Source: Phytophthora quininea
Taxonomy: Eukaryota; Oomycota; Peronosporomycetes; Peronosporales; Peronosporaceae
Assembly (NCBI GenBank): GCA_011947345.1
Contig: JAAVTG010000845.1
Location: forward strand, 186,001 to 250,000
Direction of reading: 5' to 3'
Length of the DNA: 64,000 bases
Position numbers and translations under genes: made by a program. This document shows, piece after piece, positions 56,517 through 64,000 of the stretch. The first letter of the stretch is position 1; each line of letters starts with the position of its first letter. The notes beneath the pieces are model-generated. The model was not told where the DNA came from and ran no database searches. It was given only the letters and a program-made list of their open reading frames with translations.

Positions 56517-58513
56517 TCACGCACTCGGCTCGAGCGCGACACACAGCCATCGCCGGCCAGCCGTGGCCGCACCATTACCCGCCGCCCTGTCGCCGCAGCC
56601 ACTTGCAGCGCCGTCATCCCGCAGCGGAAAGTGCCAAACCTCGCCAACGCGCTGCGGCCGCGACGAAAAGCTGGCCGGCTCGTCGACCTCCACGCGACGA
56701 CCGCGCACCTCGTAGTGCACTTGGTGCCGCTCCTTCCAGCGCCCGAACGCGCGGTTGTGGATCATCTGAAAGTGGTGGTCTCGCATCTCGTCGTTGGAGA
56801 CCATGAGCGTGCGGCCGCCGAGCTTGACGGCCGCGTAAAGCCAGTACCAGTCGTCATTGTTTCCCGTCTGGCAGTTGAACATGGCGTGCCGCGCGCGCCA
56901 CTCGACGATCTTCTCTCGGTGCGCCGGAGGAACTTCCTCGTCCGTGGTGCGGCGTTGGTGCAGCACGAATAGCACTTTCTTATTCTGCGCCTCGTAGTGC
57001 TGTACCATGAGCGCGATCTGCTCGTAGTTAAAGCCACCGCTGCAATATTCATTCCATCCACAACCGACTCAAACATTAGCCATTCTGCCGAGGATATTTG
57101 TCAAGGCCGCTTGGGGCATTACAAATGCAGACATGTGTGCGCCTGGAGACTTACCCGTCGAAGTTCTGGTTGAAGTAGCCGACGTTGGCGGCGTCGATGA
57201 CCACGTCGAATGGGCCAAACTCCTCCAGCCACTGCTTGAACTCGCTCCACTGCGCAATGCGCTTCTCATCTGTACGCACGAGCTTCTCGATCTGTGGTCG
57301 TTTGTAGCGCGATATTACAGACGCCAAGTTAGCATTGCTCGCTTTAGATGGCCCTGTCACAATCCTCCGCTAGTGCACACGACTGGACGCACCTTTTCCA
57401 GCAGTTGTGCTTCGAGCTGCGACGGCAGCTCTAGAGACTGCAGTTGGTCGCCCGACACGGAGCAAACGCCATCCTTGCTCACTGTGCCTTCGGTGATCTT
57501 CCATCTGCGGCCATCCACCTGCGCTGCTTCACTGCAGGAAACAGCAATAACAGCACATTAAAATCGCCGGTCAGTTTGTTAAACCAGCATTATCTTGTCA
57601 TCCTGCGCGTACACCTGTGCAGGTTGCCAGGACTACCATAATTTACGCACCTGCTGAACCAATCCTTGAGCACTTCCCACGCCGCTGGCCCCGGCTGCCA
57701 AATATCGTCGATAAACATGTCGAGGAACTCGTAGAAGCGTTCAGAATTAGCAGACTTTAGGCACACGCGAAGCAATGCAACATAGTCCTCTTCGGTCGGC
57801 TCCAAGCCATTCTTCACGAACTTTTCGTGAACCCAAAGGCAATTGGCCAAGTCGCCGACGTCGCTGTACGCTTGCAGCAACGGTCCGAACGTGCGCAGTT
57901 TGGGCGTCACCGTATTCTCCTCCATGTCAGCGATGAGCTTTTCGCACGCCGAAAAGTCCCCCACCTTGCTGCATAGCTTGATCAGGGCACTGGTGGTGGA
58001 CTCATCTACGACTCCCTTGCTGCTAGAGCTCCCGGAAGCAGTCTTCATATCCTCGTAAACCTTAAACGCGCCGTCCTTGAAGGCCGCGGCGACCTCCATC
58101 TTGCTACAAATGTTGATAATCACTCGCTGGACGTACGGCTCGATTTTGACGCCCTCGCTCTTCATCTGGTCGTACAGCTCCAGCGCTTTCTTGGCGTCCA
58201 CGTCGTGGGCGCACTGGCCGATCTGAAAACGATACTGGGACTCGATCTTTTGCTGCGGAGTCTACAATGCATTAAACGACGCAGTCAGTCAACGATCCGT
58301 TGCAGATTCCGCCTCCACCTGCCACTCACCATTTTGCGCAGTCGCCGCGCCTCCTTTTTCGTGAGTTTGCGCTCTGCCGATGCACAAAAGTTTGCCCGGA
58401 ATCAACACTACGCAACGAATCACCAAGGCAGCCATTGCACCTGTACCTGGAGCGGCGGCATCGCGCGGTGTCTCGCCCTCAGCGACGCGCTTGGTCCCGA
58501 CGAGGCTGGCCAT
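56517..58513 (-). CDS. protein-only RNase P (PRORP)
   Basis: Six exons (complement): 58513-58447, 58373-58330, 58261-57651, 57531-57393, 57291-57155 and 57039-56517; 506 residues with all junctions in phase and no frame error. It has a basic N-terminus (RKLTKKEARRLRK), pentatricopeptide repeats (VDAKKALELYDQMKSEGVK; TFGPLLQAYSDVGDLANC), a central zinc module and the NYN metallonuclease domain with the catalytic aspartates in FDVVIDAANVGYFN, GNNDDWYWLYAAV and SNDEMRDHHFQM. It removes 5' leaders from precursor tRNAs without an RNA subunit. The zinc site normally uses C-x2-C plus a His and a Cys at the end; here it reads GVCSVSGDQL, so the second Cys is Ser, while the WHFPL His and WLCVAL Cys are kept. 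No clear organelle presequence is seen, so a nuclear site is possible. Confidence 0.92.
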
Positions 58514-58743
58514 TCCTTGGCTACAGTCGACAGAACACAATGTTGTGTGTCCAAGAGGTTGACACTAGGTGCGAAAGAGTCAGCAGGTTTTGGTCCGTAC
58601 ACTTGAAGCAATGAAAGTCTCATGAAGTTGGATTCGCCTTCTAGCGGCACATGTAGATATTAACTGCAGCCAGCGCTGAGTTGATTAGGAGCCTGGATTG
58701 GTGTGGCTAACGCGGACGCTACTCACTTGCGCCCCTTTGCGGT

Positions 58744-59564
58744 TCACTTGTCGCAGTACTTGCCCGTGGACACACCGCCGGCCGAGCCGCTGTCCGAGTC
58801 GAGGACAGAGAACGACGTCTGCTGCGACGGGTTGTCCGAGGATGGAGCGGCCGGGGTGATGACGGGGGTAGCTGTCGTAGCAACCGGCGCGGCGGTGGTG
58901 GCGACGGGAGCAGCCGTAGTCGAGGTCGGAGCTGCAGTCGTGGACACCGGTGTCGCGGTAGTGGACACCGGAGCAGCGGTGGTGGCCGTCGGGGCCGTCG
59001 TCGGAGCAGCCGTCGTGGCAACAGGGGCAGCAGTCGTAGCAACCGGAGCCGCCGTAGTGGCTGCGGGGGCCGGGGTCGTAGTCGCTGGAGCCGTGGTCGC
59101 AGGGGCGGTGGTCGCCGGAGCAGTGGTCGCAGGGGCGGTGGTCGCCGGAGCAGTGGTCGCAGGGGCGGTGGTCGCTGGAGCAGTGGTCGCCGGGCTCGGG
59201 GCGATGGCCTTGCACGTAGCGTCCAGGTTGGAGATTTCGGTCATGAGAACGATGCCGTTGCCGACGATGCAGTTGGTCAGGTTGAAATTGGCGCTCCCCA
59301 CAAGCGCCGAGATGATGGTGGTGCAGGCGCTCGACTGGCAAATGGTCTTGACCTGTTCGGGGCTGAGGTGGCGTCCACGCTCGTGAGGTCCACGGACCCG
59401 TCCAGCGCGGCGCTAAAGTTGTTCTTCGTCATGCACGAGACCAGCTCCGTGTTGACGTTGAGACCCTCGTAGGCGTCCACCAGCGTGCTGCTCGAGCAGT
59501 CCTCCAACGCGTGGGCAGCGCCCATGACCAACAGCGCCAGAGCTCCAACCGTCCAGCAGCGCAT
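58744..59564 (-). CDS. elicitin-like secreted protein with Thr/Ala/Pro-rich tail
   Basis: Signal peptide MRCWTVGALALLVMGAAHA is followed by an elicitin domain with six cysteines across two frames, 59564-59277 and 59301-58744. The frame changes at a GG/CC run near 59367, where one base is probably missing. Elicitins bind sterols and are recognised by plants. The C-terminal half is a long repeat of ATTAP units, typical of elicitin-like proteins anchored in or spanning the cell wall through O-glycosylated stalks. It ends KYCDK without a clear GPI signal. Function beyond sterol binding is inference. Confidence 0.9.
59101..59190. repeat. 30-bp tandem repeat encoding the ATTAP stalk
   Basis: Three consecutive copies of a 30-bp unit beginning AGGGGCGGTGGTCGC, the third with one change. 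Shorter 15-bp-like units continue to either side. Copy number may vary between strains. Confidence 0.92.
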
Positions 59565-60424
59565 AGCGTTCTATGGATAAGTTGTTGTTAGTAGTGACGG
59601 TGTCGACTGTCTTCTCCTTTGCCGGACAAGATGAAAATGACAGCTTTGCCCTGCCCGCAGCGCGGTAGAAAACGGTAGGATCGAGCGGCTCGCAAACCAC
59701 AAAGCCTGCTGCGCTGGGATGGCAGCTGGGTGTGGTGGACAAGCCGCACACACAAGGCGACGACGTGCCTCTACGTTTTCGCGAATGGGGACGGCGGTGC
59801 TCCCGTCGCCGTCGCTGCAGGAAGGTCGCCACTGCATGGCGTGACGCAGCGGGTGTTTTCGCGGCGCGGAATCGGCCCAACGAACTCCGCGCCGGAAGCG
59901 CCAAACGAATGGGTCAGAAAGAGGAGGTGACTGCGACTTGCGACTGCCGTTGCTCAGCGGCGGCGCGTCCTGCACACCAGCAGCCGTGATCGTCTGTACT
60001 GGTGTCTCGGATCCAAGTGGCGGTGGTGATCTTTATGTCGCACCACGCTGGCCAAGCGCCTCGCGTGCTGCCAGGGACGACTTATAACTTACTTGAAGTA
60101 CTCTGCAAGAGTTTCCGAGGTACTGTTGACCAGAAGCCTTTTGGCAAACCGTTCCGTTGACTTTTGGTGTTCCGGAGTTCATACTTCGGCTCGGCAAGGA
60201 CAGGGCTACTACCCATACACTTCTGCAGAGGTAAATTTTGCTGGGCACTTGGTTTTCACTTCTCAGCGCGTCCCCCTCCCCCCGCATCCTGCCTGTGGTG
60301 AGCAGCTGCTGCCATGTGTTGAAAGCAGTCTGTCCAGTTGAGGCCATTTTGACGTCTGCCCGCGAGCCATTCGGCCTCTTGCCTCCTTCCGCCCAAGACG
60401 CTGCAGGACAGAGAGGGCGGCAAT
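59565..60424. other. divergent intergenic region
   Basis: Upstream regions of the elicitin-like gene and the IW-repeat gene. No gene seen. Confidence 0.5.
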
Positions 60425-62207
60425 ATGACCGGTCTCGACTCTCCGATGCAGACCAAGGCCTGGAACCTGTTTTGGTGAGTGGCGAAAACAAAAGTATCTG
60501 TTGAAAAACCGGTAAGCTAATGCGATCGATGTTATTGCAGGCACAAGGCAGAGCTCAAACTTGTCGAGCAGTCGGGCCCGGAGGCGCCAGTGTTCGCTAT
60601 CTCTCGTCCGTCGCTCTTTGGCGGGCGTGAAGAGTTCCGCTGCAATACCCAGCCACATTGGAGCCGCAGACTCAAAAGGATGTGGCTCGACTTCGCTTCA
60701 GCGTCCGACACGGGAAAAAGCGCCGGTCCTTTCAAGCCCCCGACGTCGACACGTTACACGCCTGGCGATCCGCACTGGAGAAGGCGTTGGCACCCCCGAA
60801 CTAAAGCCCACGAAGGAGTCTCGCAGCAGCCAAAAACAGAAGGTTCGCTTTGCAACGAACCCCGCGTCGTCTAAGCCACCGACAGAGCCAACATGCTACA
60901 CGCGTGACCCCAAGAACCCCAAGCTTATTTGGCTGCACCGCCCAGCGAGATCGTGTCCGGTCGCTTCGACGGTGGCTTCTCAAATGAAGGATGCCGTTGA
61001 TTTGAAAGTGCTGGCTGGTCCTGTGCACGACATTATGGAGGCCACATCCAAGAAACGAGTTAGCGAAAATGCGCTGGCGGGTGGATCCAGCAACGTGGAG
61101 AACATCGAGTTGTGTGGTGTTGAAGATGTATCGGTCTCCGAAGCTGAAGAAACTCCGCCCGAAGTCATTGCAGCCGTTGGGGAGATTGTCGCTGCAGTAA
61201 TTGCTGGCAGCATAAGCAAATATGCTCCGAAGAGTGACGCTGAGACTGCGTTAGTTGCTGAACGCGGCCCTGGTGTCGGCTTAGATGGCATTGACGCTAT
61301 CGATGTTGATGTTGTGGTTTCCCAGGTGCTGTTGGAGCCTGTGGATGCAGTTGTTGGGGTGAGTACTTCGTCAGTTGACAAAATACTTGACAGCGACATC
61401 GAGTCCGAGGTCGAAGCTTTCGTCTTCGAAATGGAGGATGAAGCAATTGATCTTGCTAGTGTGGAACCGGAAGTCACCGAGGTTGTCGAGGGCCTTGTGG
61501 CTGCTGTAATTGCAGCCCATGCAGAAGACTTGGAGTTGGGGGTTGCCAAGGTCGTTGAGGAGCAAGCGGAAGCAATTGTTGCAGCCATTGCAAGAAATAA
61601 TGGCGAAGCTCTGAACGTCACGACTCCGGTTGTTGAATCCGACAAAACGGAACCTGAGGCGGTGAACGTCGAAGCTCAAGTTGCAGAGGTGGTGGAGGAG
61701 CTGGTGATTGCCGCGGCAGATCCTTCCACGGTCGAGCTAGACGCTTTGCAGTCGGATGTCGAGTCTGATGGCGAACCCGAATCCGAGCCTCCCGTTGCCA
61801 GTGCTCCTGACTGCGTTGTCACTGCAAGCTCAAAGGAAGCAGATACTTCCTTTGCTGCACCACCAGTGTCAATCACGGCTGCATGGCACACATGGACGCC
61901 ATTTGACCCCAAGAACTCGAGATTCATCTGGGTCCGACGTCCTGCTCAAACAAAGGAGAAGGCTCCCGCTCGGATCAGCTCGGGCAAGAAAAACAGCATA
62001 TCTGTCCGCAAATGGGTCCCCGTCGACCCGAGCAGCACGAGACTCATCTGGATTCGACGAGAAGCTGCGAGTGTTGCCGCCCGACTCAAGTCTAGATACA
62101 AAGCCACCACGAGCTCCCGCAAGTGGGTCCCGCTCGAGCCAAACAATTCGAGTCTCATATGGATTCGACGCTATGTCCTTCCAGTTGAAGGCAACCGCCA
62201 GCAGTAG
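60425..62207 (+). CDS. unknown acidic protein with four-copy IW motif
   Basis: Exon 1, 60425-60474 (MTGLDSPMQTKAWNLFW), 66-nt intron (GTGAGT...TTGCAG), exon 2 from 60541 (HKAELKLVEQSG). One extra C in CCCCC at 60793-60797 separates frame RRRWHP from ELKPTKES. The body (about residues 180-430) is very acidic and rich in Val/Glu/Ala with repeats such as VAEVVEELVIAA and VTEVVEGLVAAVIAA. A short motif occurs four times: YTRDPKNPKLIWLHRPA (about 60898), WTPFDPKNSRFIWVRRPA (about 61892), WVPVDPSSTRLIWIRRE (about 62012) and WVPLEPNNSSLIWIRR (about 62126). No known family is recognised. No signal peptide. The motif may be a short linear binding element. Confidence 0.75.
60475..60540 (+). other. intron of IW-repeat gene
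   Basis: GTGAGT donor, TTATTGCAG acceptor, phase 2. Confidence 0.8.
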
Positions 62208-62354
62208 CTTTGTAGCGGTAGATTGCTCACACTTCGTACAATGTACGATATCATTATGCAGGGGACATTCCATTCGGCATTCATTTTCCCCAAAACTCAA
62301 GCTCCTAACAAAATGGACATCAACTAGCCTTCTCTGTCACAAGGCTTGTCTTGG
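62208..62354. other. short intergenic region
   Basis: Nothing recognisable. Confidence 0.5.
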
Positions 62355-62679
62355 TCACGCTGCAGTGACCTTGAGTTTCTTCTTCCACACGATATCAGCC
62401 CATTCACTTGATCGCTTCCAGACCTGGTACTTTGGACTCCTTTGCAGTTGTTCCGCGCTCATCTTGCAGAACCATTTCTGGTACTTGGCCCCCGGGCGTA
62501 ATGCCCAGCTTACTCCAGAGCTTAAACTTGACTATCTCCCAATTCCCGAAGGCTGCTCGCTCTTCTTCATCCGTCAAGCCTTGGTCTGAGGCAACTATCT
62601 TGTCACTCCTCAGGAAACGTTTACGGGGCAACCTTACCGCCAAAACTTGCCGAAAAGTCCGACAAACGGAGAGCCCGTG
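62355..62679 (-). pseudogene. RXLR-EER-type effector relic or incomplete gene
   Basis: The minus-strand frame ending at 62404 contains RFLR followed 15 residues later by DEEERAAF, the RXLR-dEER arrangement of oomycete host-translocated effectors. The region after it (FGNWEIVKFKLW) and the adjoining frame to TGA 62355 (WFCKMSAEQL, VWKRSSEWADIVWKKKL) have the spaced Trp/Tyr-rich helices of WY-type effector bodies. The frame changes at a CCCCC run (62489-62493). No signal peptide or ATG is found: an in-frame TAA lies at 62680-62682 before the RXLR. It is therefore either a decayed effector or one with its 5' part damaged in the assembly. Effectors of this class act inside plant cells. Confidence 0.5.
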
Positions 62680-62682
62680 TTA

Positions 62683-63153
62683 CTCAGCAACCATCGAGAT
62701 ACTTTGTCCGAAGACCTTGGACGAGGAAAAACTTGACCAGATGTTCGTCACGACTCGAGGATTGGGATTTCTAGGGCCCAACCAACAACTACATCCAGCA
62801 TCGGCACACTTGTGCTCGTCTGTACACTGTTCTTCTTGAGCGCTTACTTTGTGCCGTCGTAGCTTTTGGTATACCGCCACGATTGCAAACGAATTTTATC
62901 GCACCGCAGCTTCGTAAAAGATCGCCCAAACAAGTACTGCTCGAGATCCCGTTCGACGGCACGAAGAAGCTTGATCGTCGACAACGAATCCGGTCATTGC
63001 GTGTATCTTTGCGGTGGGTATCGATGACAACTCGAAGTTGGCATGGAACTGTATCATTCACTTGCTTGCTTCAAAGGCATGACCACCAGCAGTAGCTCAA
63101 CTTGGTCGGTTGTCCATTGATTGAATCGATTGATGGGCGTGCTGCGTTGAAGC
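62683..63153. other. no supported gene
   Basis: Possible 5' remnant of the RXLR-like frame; no signal peptide found in any frame. Confidence 0.45.
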
Positions 63154-64000
63154 CTACGCAGCCGTGGAGAACTGGTCTGAGCGCAGTAGACCCTTAGTGG
63201 TGACGACACCTACCAGTGCGCCGTGGTCGCACACAAAACAGTGATCGCATCGCAACATGGTGAAAATCATGTGCAGGTCGTCCAGCGGAGTGCTGCTCGA
63301 GATGGTCATGGCCATCGGGCGAATGACGCAGGTCCTCCCTCCGTGATCTTCACGGGGTCGTTTAGTAGTGCGGATTTGGCAGCGTCCCAACCCTCGTGCA
63401 GCAGTCCCAACATCTTTTCGTCGTCCATGAGGAAAGGGACAGCGCCTCCCGGTGCGCCAAGAACGTGCGGTGCTTGGGTCGTCAGTGCATTGTACGAGAT
63501 ATCGATCGATCCGAGGCCGTTGAAGCCCCCGGTATCATCAGTAGCCACGTGGTGCGTGAGTTTGTCCTTGAGTGTGGCCCACGACAGCAGCTTTGGCTCC
63601 TTCACGTACTTTTCACCGAGATCTTCGTCGACGCCGTCGATATGGTTCGCTTCGTAATAAGTTCTCACGAACCTTCGTAGCTGCGACCCGCTAACCACGC
63701 CTAACAGAACCATAGTCTCCCCATTATCAACGACGGGGATTTCGTGGTGAGGGAGGCGCTGTAGTGCCAGCAATATGCGGGCAATCGTCGTGCGCTTAGT
63801 AAGATATACCAAACACGGCTCCACGATATCCCCCGCCGTGGTGGTCGGTTCAAAATCAACGAGTGGGAGGAACGGTAGTCCGCTAACAACAAGCAAAGTG
63901 TCGTACACAGACTGTTCCTTGAATAGATTTGCGACTCCCATCGCAGCAAGCGAGGCACAAAATATGGGGAGGATCAGCGACATCGCAGTAGTAATTTCTA
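63154..64000 (-). CDS. CLC-type chloride channel/transporter, C-terminal part
   Basis: The gene runs off the right edge. It opens inside the last membrane region (EITTAMSLILPIFCASLAAM, matching the conserved E-x-T...LPI block of CLC proteins). Two cytosolic CBS domains follow: the first around VEPCLVYLTKRTTIARILLA, HHEIPVVDNG, LLGVVSGSQLRRF; the second around CVIRPMAMTISSSTPLDDLH, HCFVCDHGALVGVVTTKGLL. CBS pairs bind nucleotides and regulate gating. The frame breaks at a CCC run near 63337-63339 (one base missing), joining frames 63983-63306 and 63390-63154. Stop at 63154. Confidence 0.85.

Noticed and set aside
59101..59190. Possible CRISPR-like regular repeat
   Set aside because: The units are contiguous without spacers and encode a Thr/Ala/Pro stalk in a eukaryotic gene.
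58703..59386. 227-codon plus-strand frame opposite the elicitin-like gene (VVATGAAVVATG repeats)
   Set aside because: An antisense reading of the ATTAP tandem repeat.

Overview
The window looks like nuclear DNA of an oomycete, most likely Phytophthora or a close relative. Direct signs are an elicitin-like gene with six cysteines and a Thr/Ala/Pro tail, a RXLR-EER-type open frame, short introns (about 55-120 nt, GTRNGT...YAG), copies of the oomycete Inr/FPR-type start motif (TCAYTYYNCAWTT) in front of secreted-enzyme genes, and oomycete-style mixtures of DIRS-like, Gypsy, pogo-like and mariner elements. The species is not determined.

Layout. 1-23.8 kb: a cluster of five family-3 glycoside hydrolase (beta-glucosidase-like) copies (A +, B +, C -, D -, E +). 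As printed, none is an intact reading frame. Interspersed are a J-domain/zinc-finger gene, a secreted FAD oxidase, a mitochondrial-type 3'-5' exonuclease, a MAP3K-like kinase, one pogo/Tc1-type transposon with 30-bp terminal repeats and TA target duplication, and an 824-bp near-perfect inverted repeat between divergent copies D and E. 23.8-45.8 kb: a transposon graveyard. It holds a pogo-like relic; a mariner element with ~233-bp terminal repeats split by a ~6.7-kb DIRS-like retroelement; a Gypsy integrase split by a 5,035-bp gag-protease LTR element with CAAT target duplication; and relics with chromo-like and Ulp1-like segments. 45.8-64 kb: a gene-dense housekeeping block with a small membrane protein, valyl-tRNA synthetase, a polycystin-type channel, a probably acylated unknown protein, protein-only RNase P, an elicitin-like protein, a protein with a four-copy IW motif, a RXLR-like frame, and the end of a CLC chloride channel.

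Many conserved genes carry single-base frame breaks at short homopolymer runs (valyl-tRNA synthetase alone has four). The most economical reading is consensus error in the assembly, so frame breaks alone should not be taken as pseudogene evidence here. The large deletions, lost start and nonsense codons in the GH3 copies are a separate matter. No clear candidate for a wholly new system was found. The best leads are the palindrome and gene conversion in the GH3 cluster, the IW-repeat protein, the RNase P lacking a zinc-ligand cysteine, and the nested and chimeric retroelements.
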